Notes: generated from the sequence alone by a model not told the origin. 26,194 bases of DNA from an uncultured Erysipelotrichaceae bacterium (GCA_902795875.1 CADBND010000074.1:1-26194), one strand, 5' to 3'. Numbered from the stretch's first letter, positions 8,583-15,715 are shown. Numbers and translations: made by a program.

Positions 8583-9088
8583 TTATCGACCACTTCCCTG
8601 ACAAAGGAATCGATGCTCTTCTTTTCTGACTGCGGATCGGCCTTCTCTTCCAGGATCTTCTCGGCAGCCGTGATCGCACTTTCAACGATCTCGGAACGCA
8701 TTTCTTCCATCATCTTGCTGCGCTCAAGTTCCATATCATGTCTGGCATTCTCGAGAAGCTGGGCAGCCTGTTTCTTTCCATCATCCACCAGTTCATTTCT
8801 GGTAGCGATAGCTTCCTCTCTGGCTTCCTTGACGATCGCCTCAGCGGAGCGGTTGGCCTCGGAAATGATGCTCTTGGCCTGCTCGTTGATCTTCTCGTTC
8901 TCTTCCTTTAATGCCGCTGCTTCGGAAAGTTTTTCCTGTTCGAAACGGCTTCTTTCATCCAGTATCTTCTTTACCGGTTTCCAGGCCAGCTTGTACATCA
9001 GAAAAAACAATACGGCTGTAGCGCAGAGCTGCGTGATACTCGTCCAGACATCAGGAACCAATAATTCCAGAATATCTACGATCTGCAT
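8579..9088 (-). CDS. atpF: ATP synthase b subunit
   Basis: Peripheral-stalk b subunit, 169 residues. One N-terminal membrane helix (about 15-36, ITQLCATAVLFFLMYKLAWKP) is followed by a long charged coiled coil (LDERSRFEQEKLSEAAALKEENEKI onward). It would link subunit a in the membrane to the delta part of the fusion protein. It starts one base after atpE ends and overlaps atpHA by four bases. Confidence 0.95.
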   Translation of the reverse strand: MQIVDILELLVPDVWTSITQLCATAVLFFLMYKLAWKPVKKILDERSRFEQEKLSEAAALKEENEKINEQAKSIISEANRSAEAIVKEAREEAIATRNELVDDGKKQAAQLLENARHDMELERSKMMEEMRSEIVESAITAAEKILEEKADPQSEKKSIDSFVREVVDK

Positions 9089-9089
9089 C

Positions 9090-9320
9090 TTATGCTCCTA
9101 GTATGAAGATGATCAAAAAAGCGACAAGCAGACAGTAGATGGCACAAGTCTCGGAAATGGCCGCACCGACGATCGCCATGGACTGGATCTTGTCAGCTGC
9201 GTCCGGATTCTTACCGATCGATTCTACGGCCTGAATAGCGACCTTGCCTTCCATGATACCGGTAACACAACCGCCACAGACACAAAGTGCAGCCGCAAAC
9301 GCCATTAACGCTTTTTCCAT
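9090..9320 (-). CDS. atpE: ATP synthase c subunit with a sodium-type two-carboxylate site
   Basis: Rotor c subunit, 76 residues, two membrane helices with the usual loop (ESIGKNPDAADKIQ). Aligned on AVES with the sodium-type c subunit of Ilyobacter tartaricus, E24 sits at the Q32 position, E57 at E65, T58 at S66 and Y62 at Y70, with I55 supplying the V63 backbone carbonyl. Two glutamates match the two-carboxylate sodium site described for Fusobacterium nucleatum. T67 is replaced by C59. The first-helix glycine pattern is broken: G17 and G21 remain but V19 and M23 replace glycines. Five cysteines (13, 15, 18, 59, 63) are unusual in so small a protein. AGGAGGAAAAATCAT precedes the start. Sodium coupling is inferred, not shown. 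Confidence 0.95.
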   Translation of the reverse strand: MEKALMAFAAALCVCGGCVTGIMEGKVAIQAVESIGKNPDAADKIQSMAIVGAAISETCAIYCLLVAFLIIFILGA

Positions 9321-9342
9321 ATGATTTTTCCTCCTAAATGAT

Positions 9343-10023
9343 CTATTTGCTAGGCAGTTCCTTGCCTATAAACGAAATCGTCAAAGTGATGAATATGAAT
9401 GCCTGCATGACTCCTGAGAATAAGTCAAAATAGAAATGCAGGACCGGAGCCACCAGAACTCCGACAAGATTGAACTTTCCGATCAGAGGGATCATCTTCG
9501 AGATCGACCCCAGCATCTGATAGATGACCGACATCAGGATACCGCCCGAAAGGATATTACCGAACAAACGAAGTGACAAAGAAAGTAAAGTCGAAAACTT
9601 CGACATGATATTCAGAATAACGAAGGGTGCGAAAGGTTCAAACCAGGACTTGATATAATCCTTCATGCCTCTCGTCTTCGCCGAATAGACTTCGATCAGA
9701 ACACATGTGATCGCTGCCAGCACCAGTGTCACGGACAGATTGGAAGTCGGCGTCTCCAAAGCGAACAGACCGGCAATATTGCTCAGAAAGATGTAGGAAG
9801 CCACGGTCATGATATAAGGCGTCAGCTTTTCCGCGATCTTGTCGTTGGTCTTTCCCTTGACCATATTGTCGATCATCTTCGCAAAAACGATCATCAGAAG
9901 AACGATCCCCTTCGGCTCACTCAAAGGATCAAAATCCCTGAGCTTGCGGTTTATGAAAAACAGGAGAACAGCCATGAAAACGGTTATGATCACGATCGAA
10001 TAAACGCTCGTCTGCAATTTCAT
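9343..10023 (-). CDS. atpB: ATP synthase a subunit
   Basis: Membrane stator subunit a, 226 residues, with five or six hydrophobic segments. The essential arginine is R152 in SLSLRLFGNILSGG, equivalent to E. coli R210, and the last helix region LFSGVMQAFIFITLTISFIG is typical. It forms the ion half-channels against the c ring. The gene follows the atpI-like gene by five bases and precedes atpE by 22 bases. Confidence 0.95.
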   Translation of the reverse strand: MKLQTSVYSIVIITVFMAVLLFFINRKLRDFDPLSEPKGIVLLMIVFAKMIDNMVKGKTNDKIAEKLTPYIMTVASYIFLSNIAGLFALETPTSNLSVTLVLAAITCVLIEVYSAKTRGMKDYIKSWFEPFAPFVILNIMSKFSTLLSLSLRLFGNILSGGILMSVIYQMLGSISKMIPLIGKFNLVGVLVAPVLHFYFDLFSGVMQAFIFITLTISFIGKELPSK

Positions 10024-10028
10024 ACCGC

Positions 10029-10373
10029 TTACCTTCCTTTCCTTGAGATCGCATCAAACAGAAGTACGATCATGAATAATGTAAACCCGACTGCAACGCC
10101 ATAGATCGAGAACAGTTGCGGATTTTTCACTGCTATATATAATACCACCAGTAACAGCGCAAATCTAATGATATTTCCCGATATCATCAGAGAATAATTG
10201 TTTCCCTTAGAATTCATTAGCGACTTCATGCTCTGAGCCAGCATCAGCATGTTTAACAGTGAGAACCCCGCCGATAACAGGATGCCCAATGAGATCCTCC
10301 GGTCAAAAAAGAATGCTGCTGCCGCCAGAGCGATCGCAATGATCGAAGTTGTAACATAGATCCTTATTTTCAT
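10029..10373 (-). CDS. atpI: AtpI-like ATP synthase accessory membrane protein
   Basis: Small membrane protein of 114 residues with about four hydrophobic helices (residues 7-24, 28-46, 64-81 and 88-107). Position directly before atpB and this layout match the AtpI / ATP synthase subunit I group, which helps c-ring assembly in several bacteria. Sequence similarity in this family is weak, so the name rests mainly on context. A longer frame starts at 10415, but the ATG at 10373 is preferred because it overlaps the marR stop as ATGA, giving translational coupling. Confidence 0.75.
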   Translation of the reverse strand: MKIRIYVTTSIIAIALAAAAFFFDRRISLGILLSAGFSLLNMLMLAQSMKSLMNSKGNNYSLMISGNIIRFALLLVVLYIAVKNPQLFSIYGVAVGFTLFMIVLLFDAISRKGR

Positions 10374-10795
10374 GAATCGTACCTGCTGATATTCATATTG
10401 ACCAGGCTCATGCATCGGTTTAAAGTCACTTTGTCTTTTTCGCTCAGGCCTTTCGTCAGAAGCGCATAATACTCTTCCTGTATACGCAAAGCTTCTTCGA
10501 TGATCGGCCTTGCTTCCTCATTGACCTTCAGATGCTTGCTTTTGTGATCACCCTCTTTATAATAGCTCGTAATCAGCCCCCGTTTCTCAAGATCATCGAT
10601 CGACATCGAAACAAGAGACTTCTTGAGACGCTGCGATTTGATGATCTTGGCTGCCGTATCAGCCGGATTGGGATCGGCCACATACAACAAAACAGCCACT
10701 TGCGAATCGGTCAGATCATACTTCCTGCACAAGGGGTTGATCAATTGTTGGTATAAGCCTTTCGAGGCATAAATATGTTCGATCAAAGGGATCAT
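10370..10795 (-). CDS. MarR-family regulator at the head of the ATP synthase operon
   Basis: Winged-helix regulator of 141 residues. LTDSQVAVLLYVADPNPADTAAKII, SQRLKKSLVSMSIDDLEKRGLI and the wing YYKEGDHKSKHLKV follow the MarR layout, with helical ends for dimer formation. Start: ATG at 10795 with AGGA seven bases upstream. It overlaps the atpI-like gene by four bases, so it is the first gene of the atp transcript. An inverted repeat (10810-10827) at its predicted transcription start suggests it represses itself and the whole operon. The ligand is unknown. A MarR gene is not a usual member of atp operons. Confidence 0.85.
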   Translation of the reverse strand: MIPLIEHIYASKGLYQQLINPLCRKYDLTDSQVAVLLYVADPNPADTAAKIIKSQRLKKSLVSMSIDDLEKRGLITSYYKEGDHKSKHLKVNEEARPIIEEALRIQEEYYALLTKGLSEKDKVTLNRCMSLVNMNISRYDS

Positions 10796-10809
10796 TTTAT
10801 GTCCTGTTT

Positions 10810-10827
10810 TTGTTCATATTTGAACAA
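10810..10827. promoter_or_regulatory. Candidate MarR operator
   Basis: TTGTTCA-TATT-TGAACAA, an inverted repeat with perfect 7-bp arms, centred at 10818.5. It covers the predicted start of the minus-strand marR-atp transcript (about 10825). Size and symmetry suit a MarR dimer. The adjoining 12-bp palindrome ATACAATTGTAT (10827-10838) overlaps the -10 box. Confidence 0.55.
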
Positions 10828-10831
10828 TACA

Positions 10832-10860
10832 ATTGTATCTTTTCTTTTACGGGAATTCAA
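10832..10860 (-). promoter_or_regulatory. Promoter of the marR-atp operon
   Basis: On the minus strand: -35 TTGAAT (10860-10855), 17-bp spacer, -10 TACAAT (10837-10832). The predicted start is near 10825, about 30 bases before the marR ATG. Confidence 0.65.
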
Positions 10861-10918
10861 TATGACGCTTAATCCAGGAAACGTAGAAAAACAGGTGGTT
10901 TTTTTATACGTCTTGTTG

Positions 10919-10924
10919 CATAAT
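10919..10924 (+). promoter_or_regulatory. -10 box giving a possibly leaderless mRNA
   Basis: CATAAT followed by AGACCC and then the ATG at 10931, so the predicted transcript would begin on the start codon. No Shine-Dalgarno sequence and no good -35 are seen. Confidence 0.45.
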
Positions 10925-10930
10925 AGACCC

Positions 10931-12313
10931 ATGGAAAACCCTTCTCAGTATTATAACCAGTATCTATATGCCCACAAACTTGCGAAAAGAAACGCAAGAA
11001 AAAGAGCCAGAGAAAGAAAACCCATCAACCTGGAAGTCCTCGATGATATCGTGAACGTATACGACTGTTCTTCGATCCATATCGGACGGATCGAAGTCCC
11101 GGCCGATCTCATCGTCGGAACCAAGACCGCCAACCGGGCGATCTCCTTTTCTTCCGACTTCATGCCTCTCATGAAAGACAAGAGCGAATTCGCATACAAG
11201 TGGCAGCAGGTCTGCCGCTACCATCTCTCAGAGACCGGTATCACCGATCCGCCGGTCGCCTACGAGTATCTCGGAAAATTCTATGTCACGGAAGGAAATA
11301 AACGGGTATCGGTATTGAAGTCCTACGGAGCAGTCCTGATCACTCTCGATGTCACGAGACTTCTTCCGAAAAGAAGCGAGTTCGGTGAAGTCGGTGTCTA
11401 TTATGAATTCCTGGATTTCTACAAGCTCTCAAAGCTTTATTCGATACGTTTCTCCAAGAAAGGATCCTACGCGCGTTTCCACAGTCTGCTCGGTTTTACT
11501 GAAGACCACGTCTGGACGCCAAGGGAAAGGATCGATGTCATCGGTATCCTGGAAAGGATCGAACATCATCTTAAGAAAAACCGGATCAAGGCCGACAAAT
11601 GTGAATGCCTGCTTGCCTTGATGGAGATACACGGATACGATGTGCTGGTCCAGATGAAGGACAGACAGTTAGAAAAAGCAGTCATCACGGAAAAGACACG
11701 TCTTGAACACGGGCACGGTCTCTACCGGATCATGTGTCTGGCTGACGAGGAAGATCCGCTCCTCTACAACCGCTACGGGATCGACCGTTCCAGGAAAGTG
11801 GACTTCATCATCTCCTGCGGAGATCTGGAACCGGAATATCTGGAATTCATCGTCACCATGGCAAACAAACCGCTGTTCTATGTCCACGGTAATCACGATG
11901 ACCGTTATGACATCACTCCGCCGGAAGGCTGCATCTGTATCGATGACGATCTCTACATCCATGAAGGGATCCGCATACTTGGGCTGGGCGGAAGCTATCG
12001 GTATTCCAATGCCACCTATCAGTATACTGAACTGCAGATGGAAAAAAGGATCCGTAAACTCAGAGCGAAGATCCGCAGAGCCAAAGGCGTCGACATCGTC
12101 GTCACGCATGCACCGATCAAGGGTTATGGGGATCTCGAAGATTATGCCCATCAGGGCTTCGAATGTTTCGAGAAACTGCTCAATGACCTGCGTCCCAAAT
12201 ACTGGCTCTTCGGCCATTCCCATCTGCGTTACGATCATGACTTGCAGAGGATGATGGAACACAAAGGTACCACCATCATCAACTGTAACGGCAGATACGA
12301 GATCTTCTATTAA
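10931..12313 (+). CDS. Calcineurin-like metallophosphoesterase with an N-terminal ParB-like segment
   Basis: Protein of 460 residues in two parts. The C-terminal half has metallophosphoesterase motifs: GDLE (297-300), GNHD (320-323), THAP (392-395) and GHSH (428-431). The first motif, normally DxH, reads ADEED (D272, E274), so one metal ligand is changed. The N-terminal half is basic (KLAKRNARKRARERK, 17-31) and contains YVTEGNKRVSVLKSYGA (118-134), which resembles the nucleotide-binding turn of ParB/sulfiredoxin folds; this is inference. In-frame ATGs at 10775 and 10862 exist, but the latter overlaps the opposing promoter's -35 region, so 10931 is preferred, next to a well-placed -10 box. 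The substrate is unknown. It is divergent from the atp operon and stands alone. Confidence 0.8.
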   Translation: MENPSQYYNQYLYAHKLAKRNARKRARERKPINLEVLDDIVNVYDCSSIHIGRIEVPADLIVGTKTANRAISFSSDFMPLMKDKSEFAYKWQQVCRYHLSETGITDPPVAYEYLGKFYVTEGNKRVSVLKSYGAVLITLDVTRLLPKRSEFGEVGVYYEFLDFYKLSKLYSIRFSKKGSYARFHSLLGFTEDHVWTPRERIDVIGILERIEHHLKKNRIKADKCECLLALMEIHGYDVLVQMKDRQLEKAVITEKTRLEHGHGLYRIMCLADEEDPLLYNRYGIDRSRKVDFIISCGDLEPEYLEFIVTMANKPLFYVHGNHDDRYDITPPEGCICIDDDLYIHEGIRILGLGGSYRYSNATYQYTELQMEKRIRKLRAKIRRAKGVDIVVTHAPIKGYGDLEDYAHQGFECFEKLLNDLRPKYWLFGHSHLRYDHDLQRMMEHKGTTIINCNGRYEIFY

Positions 12314-12340
12314 AAAGGTTTCCTTTGCGGAAACCTTTTT
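12312..12340. terminator. Bidirectional terminator
   Basis: 12-bp perfect stem AAAAAGGTTTCC / GGAAACCTTTTT with loop TTTGC; A and T runs serve both strands. It lies between the converging phosphoesterase and SPFH genes. Confidence 0.9.
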
Positions 12341-12346
12341 TAATGT

Positions 12347-13231
12347 TTATTTGCTTTCCTTGAATACCGTTGCCAATGAGGCGATATCCTGCAGATCGGA
12401 AGGAACAATGATCTTCGTAGCCTGACCGTCTGCCATCTTTTCAGCTGCCTCCATCGAACGGATCGAAAGATATTCCTTGCTTGGAGCAGCCTTGTTAACC
12501 AGCTCGATAGCCTGTGCCTGTGCTTCCGCAACGGCACGGATCGCTTCCGCCTCACCTTGTGCTGTACGGATCCTCTCTTCTCTGACCGCATCAGCTCTTA
12601 AGATCGCTGATTCCTTTTCACCTTCAGCTCTTGTGATCGCCGACTGCTTCTCACCTTCAGCCGTCAGGATGACGGCACGCTTCTCACGCTCTGCCTTCAT
12701 CTGTTTTTCCATTGCTTCCTGAATGGACTTCGGCGGAGTGATGTTCTGTACTTCCACACGGGTGATATCGATACCCCATTTGTTCGTAGCTTCATCCAGG
12801 ACCTTGATCGTCTCGTTGTTGATCTTCTCACGGGATGTGAGCGTCTCATCCAGCGTCATAGAACCGATGATGTTTCGAAGTGTCGTCGCACAGAGATTCT
12901 CGATCGCAGCGATCGGTCTTTCAACGCCATATGTCAATGCTTCCGGATCGATGACCTGGAAATACACGACAGAGTCGACGTTCATCGTGACATTATCCTT
13001 CGTAATGACTGACTGCGGTTCAAAATCGGCGACCTGTTCCTTCAGAGAGATCTTCCTTACGACCTTCTCAAGGATGGGCGTCTTCAGATGCAGGCCCGCA
13101 TGCCAGGTTGCAGAATATTTTCCCAGTCGCTCAATGACCCAGGCATTTCCCTGCGGAACGATGCAAAGCATCGAAACGATGACACAAACGATAATGATCA
13201 GGATTATAAGTAACAGTATCAGACCTTTCAT
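12347..13231 (-). CDS. SPFH/stomatin-like membrane protein
   Basis: Band-7 protein of 294 residues, QmcA/stomatin type. A hydrophobic N-terminal anchor (about 4-25) is followed by the SPFH domain (PQGNAWVIERLGKYSATWHAG, then SLKEQVADFEPQSVITKDNV, then RNIIGSMTLDETLTSRE) and a long Ala/Glu/Arg coiled coil (about 185-260) typical of ring-forming members. It probably forms ordered membrane patches. The start overlaps the upstream gene as ATGA. The common partner, NfeD, is not present; a different small membrane protein takes its place. Confidence 0.92.
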   Translation of the reverse strand: MKGLILLLIILIIIVCVIVSMLCIVPQGNAWVIERLGKYSATWHAGLHLKTPILEKVVRKISLKEQVADFEPQSVITKDNVTMNVDSVVYFQVIDPEALTYGVERPIAAIENLCATTLRNIIGSMTLDETLTSREKINNETIKVLDEATNKWGIDITRVEVQNITPPKSIQEAMEKQMKAEREKRAVILTAEGEKQSAITRAEGEKESAILRADAVREERIRTAQGEAEAIRAVAEAQAQAIELVNKAAPSKEYLSIRSMEAAEKMADGQATKIIVPSDLQDIASLATVFKESK

Positions 13232-13734
13232 CTAAAAAACCTCCTTAATAAAAAACTTATATAACGCCATTTCGGCATAATGACCAGAACCAATTCAAGA
13301 AGGACCGCGATCAGAAGCGCTATCTTCAGATAAGTAGCACTCGGCATCCTCTTGAGCAGGAAGACCCAGATAAAGATACCCGGGTTAATGGAAAGAAACA
13401 GCAGCACCACCGGCAGGTAAGACACATCGCCCAGGAAGACGTTGATAAAGACCAACCCGATCATTGCGAAGATATCGATAAGCAGCCACATCATATCCCC
13501 GCCGTTCACTCTTCCTTTCATCTGTCTTTCCATCTTCTCGGCAGAATAAGCGCTGCGACGCAGATGCCGAACATGATGGTCGTTCGCCGCTTCTCTTGCA
13601 TCACAGTTTTCTTCATGCGACTGCCTGAGTTCTTTTCCTTCGTCAAGATCCCACGCGGAGATCCTTTTTTCTCTCTCTATCTCCTTTTCAAGCCAATCGT
13701 CATTATTGAATAATTGATTATCTTTCTTGACCAT
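13228..13734 (-). CDS. Membrane protein of unknown function coupled to the SPFH gene
   Basis: I do not recognise this 168-residue protein. Residues 1-75 are hydrophilic and strongly charged (EKEIEREKR, then REAANDHHVRHLRRS); about 80-102, 106-128 and 134-153 are hydrophobic and probably span the membrane three times, and the tail is basic (LLRRFFR). It overlaps the SPFH gene by ATGA, so the two are probably made together. By position it may be a partner of the SPFH ring in place of NfeD, but it shows no NfeD OB-fold. TATAAT at 13760-13755 may give it a promoter separate from the MATE gene. Confidence 0.75.
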   Translation of the reverse strand: MVKKDNQLFNNDDWLEKEIEREKRISAWDLDEGKELRQSHEENCDAREAANDHHVRHLRRSAYSAEKMERQMKGRVNGGDMMWLLIDIFAMIGLVFINVFLGDVSYLPVVLLFLSINPGIFIWVFLLKRMPSATYLKIALLIAVLLELVLVIMPKWRYISFLLRRFFR

Positions 13735-13762
13735 TTTTTTATCCGCCTGAATCCATTATATA

Positions 13763-15124
13763 TCAATTTCCGACCTCCTGACGTTTTTGACGCAAAGCGC
13801 GCGTATACACGAAAGCGTAAGTCAGCAGATGTATAAAGCCTGTTAGTATCCAGCTCAAGGGATAGGAATAATAAAGCACCTCGATCGTATGATGCGCTTT
13901 GAAGTACGTTGCGATCCAGATCAGCCGGAATGCGCAAGAACCCAAAAGGGAGGTGATCATCGGGAAGATCGAAGAACCAAGTCCGCGCAAAGCACCGACA
14001 AGGACATCCATGATACCGCATAAGAAATACGGCCGGCAGAAGATCCCCATCTTGATCATGCCGGAAGCGATGACCTCCGGATCATCGGAATAGATATTGA
14101 GCAGTGGAACACCGAAAAGGTAGGCACCGTATCCAAACAAGAGCCCCGATATGCAGACCAGACATTCACATACCAGCAGGATCTTCAAAGTCCTTTTCAC
14201 TTTGCCTGCACCGATGTTCTGGGAAGTAAAAGTCAGACAGCTCTGATAGAAGGAATTCATGATCGTATATACGAAGTCCGCGATCGATCCGGCAGCACCG
14301 TTGGCCGCCATCACGATCCTTCCGAAACTGTTCACTGAAGACTGTATCGCAACATTACTTATGGAAAAGACGGTAGACTGCAGTCCTGCCGGAAGTCCGA
14401 CCTGCACGATCTCCTTCATCGCATCCGGATCGATGAACAGTTTCTTCAATTCCAGATGTGTATAGGATTCATCCTTTACCAGTACACGCAAAACGATGAG
14501 AGCCGAAACGAAACTTGAAATGGCAGAAGCAAGTCCGACACCGGCAACATCCATATGGAACACCACTACAAATAACAGATTCAGCAATGCATTCAAAACG
14601 CCGGCGATCATCAAAGCCAGAAGCGGTCTTTTCGTATCTCCCCTTGCCCGCAATATCGCGCTGGCAAAATTGTATACCATCGTTGCAGGCATACCCAGGA
14701 AATAGATCCGCAGATAAAGTGTCGAAAGAGAAATGACGTCCTCAGGAGAACCCATCATCTTCAGAAAAGTCCCCGACAGGATGACACCGATGATCATCAA
14801 TACCAAGCCTGTTATCATCGCAATCAGGATCGAAGTCTGGACCGCCTTGTATACTTCCTCATATTCCTTTCTGCCGATCCTGCGTGCCACACATACACTG
14901 CTTCCGACAGAAAGACCGATGAAAAGATTGCATATCAGATTGATCAGGGAACCCGTTGAACTGACAGCAGCCATCGAAGTCGATCCGGAATACTTTCCCA
15001 CTACGATCATATCTACCGCATTGAACAGCAATTGAAAAATGCCTGATAACATAAGCGGGACAGTAAACAGGAGGATGCTCGACCAGAGTTCTCCCTCCAT
15101 CATGTCGATAGACTTTCTTCTCAT
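13763..15124 (-). CDS. MATE-family efflux transporter
   Basis: Multidrug and toxic compound extrusion family protein, about 453 residues, twelve hydrophobic segments. LFTVPLMLSGIFQLLFNAVDMIVVGKYSG at the N-terminus is the classic MATE opening, and the second half repeats the pattern (VGLPAGLQSTVFSISNVAIQ). It would expel cationic compounds in exchange for sodium or protons. The frame is open from an ATG at 15133, but that codon lies inside a TATAAT box (15137-15132); the ATGs at 15127, 15124 or 15103/15100 are better choices. I use 15124, seven bases past the -10. A terminator separates it from the upstream regulator. Confidence 0.85.
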   Translation of the reverse strand: MRRKSIDMMEGELWSSILLFTVPLMLSGIFQLLFNAVDMIVVGKYSGSTSMAAVSSTGSLINLICNLFIGLSVGSSVCVARRIGRKEYEEVYKAVQTSILIAMITGLVLMIIGVILSGTFLKMMGSPEDVISLSTLYLRIYFLGMPATMVYNFASAILRARGDTKRPLLALMIAGVLNALLNLLFVVVFHMDVAGVGLASAISSFVSALIVLRVLVKDESYTHLELKKLFIDPDAMKEIVQVGLPAGLQSTVFSISNVAIQSSVNSFGRIVMAANGAAGSIADFVYTIMNSFYQSCLTFTSQNIGAGKVKRTLKILLVCECLVCISGLLFGYGAYLFGVPLLNIYSDDPEVIASGMIKMGIFCRPYFLCGIMDVLVGALRGLGSSIFPMITSLLGSCAFRLIWIATYFKAHHTIEVLYYSYPLSWILTGFIHLLTYAFVYTRALRQKRQEVGN

Positions 15125-15131
15125 CATAATC

Positions 15132-15137
15132 ATTATA
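15132..15137 (-). promoter_or_regulatory. -10 box of the MATE gene
   Basis: Perfect TATAAT on the minus strand. ATGs follow 4 and 7 bases later, so this mRNA may also have little or no leader. No good -35 is seen. Confidence 0.4.
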
Positions 15138-15184
15138 CTATCGTATTTTATTCGTTTTTCTGCATTCTTGAATGAAAGCGCTAC

Positions 15185-15219
15185 AAAAAAGAAAACTCTT
15201 CCTATTCGAAAGAGTTTTC
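15185..15219 (-). terminator. Terminator of the DtxR-like gene
   Basis: On the minus strand GAAAACTCTT / AAGAGTTTTC form a 10-bp stem with a nine-base loop, followed by TTTTTT. Confidence 0.85.
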
Positions 15220-15239
15220 CACTGTTTTTCTATCTTTTT

Positions 15240-15560
15240 TTACATCAGTTCGATCAGATTACAGATACCGAGATTATATCCGGAAGGAAGATCCAGGACC
15301 GGCTTAAGTGTATCTTCTATGACCTTGTATTTTTTCAGGTATGCCGAAGCCATCCTTGAACCGCTCGCAGTGATCCTGATTGTCGAATATCTTTCCTGCT
15401 CAATATAATTGAGATTCTTCAGCGATCTCAGCATCTTATGTACGCTTGCCCGGGAATAATGCATCTCTCTGGCCACATCCACGCTTTTGATGACGTGTTT
15501 CTCCATACTGAGTTTTTTAATCGTAAGCAAATACATGATTTGATTTCCTGTCAGTTTCAT
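15240..15560 (-). CDS. Short DtxR/MarR-like winged-helix regulator
   Basis: Regulator of 106 residues. IKSVDVAREMHYSRASVHKMLRSLKNLNYIEQERYSTIRIT is a clear helix-turn-helix plus wing, most like the DtxR/MntR group. After the wing only a short helical part remains, and the normal metal ligands are not preserved (ICNLIELM where CRIEH would be), so it may not sense metal. The frame can start at a TTG (15578), but that is only four bases from the predicted transcription start; the ATG at 15560, with GGTGGAG just upstream, is preferred. It lies downstream of the feo operon and upstream of MATE, with terminators on both sides. Its target is unknown. Confidence 0.7.
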   Translation of the reverse strand: MKLTGNQIMYLLTIKKLSMEKHVIKSVDVAREMHYSRASVHKMLRSLKNLNYIEQERYSTIRITASGSRMASAYLKKYKVIEDTLKPVLDLPSGYNLGICNLIELM

Positions 15561-15588
15561 CTTCTCCACCACTTTCAAGAATTAGGCT

Positions 15589-15618
15589 AATATAAATTTT
15601 ATTCTACAGACCTGTCAC
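15589..15618 (-). promoter_or_regulatory. Promoter of the short DtxR-like gene
   Basis: On the minus strand: GTGACA (15618-15613), 18-bp spacer, TATATT (15594-15589). The -35 lies inside one arm of the inverted repeat at 15611-15631. Confidence 0.4.
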
Positions 15619-15631
15619 CTCCTGTGACAGG
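15611..15631. repeat. Inverted repeat, possible operator, with anti-Shine-Dalgarno sequence in its centre
   Basis: Arms CCTGTCAC and GTGACAGG are perfect (8 bp) around CTCCT. One arm covers the -35 of the DtxR-like gene, so an operator is likely. The + strand reads TCACCTCCT through arm and loop, identical to the 3' end of 16S rRNA; the minus strand reads AGGAGGTGA with no start codon at a usable distance. Confidence 0.55.
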
Positions 15632-15682
15632 ACGAGTGCCCATAAATCATTTTAGCACTTTTTTGCATTTGCGATTACTGAG

Positions 15683-15715
15683 TTTTAAAAAGGGAAGCTT
15701 TTAGCACTTCCCTTT
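15683..15715 (-). terminator. Terminator of the feo operon, overlapping the last codons
   Basis: On the minus strand AAAGGGAAG / CTTCCCTTT (9 bp) then TTAAAA. The first arm is coding sequence of the Cys-rich protein, and its TAA stop lies in the loop. Confidence 0.8.

Noticed and set aside
8388..9101. Long open frame on the + strand opposite atpF and the delta part of the fusion
   Set aside because: It is the reverse of well-supported atp genes, gives a low-complexity Ser/Leu-rich protein, and has no ribosome site or promoter.
8579..9320. Sequencing-error explanation for oddities in atpE and atpF
   Set aside because: Both frames are complete, with normal start and stop overlaps and sensible conserved residues, so no frameshift is needed.
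10775..10930. N-terminal extension of the phosphoesterase (52 residues)
   Set aside because: It runs over the opposing marR promoter and candidate operator and lacks a good ribosome site; the -10 box at 10919-10924 argues for the ATG at 10931.
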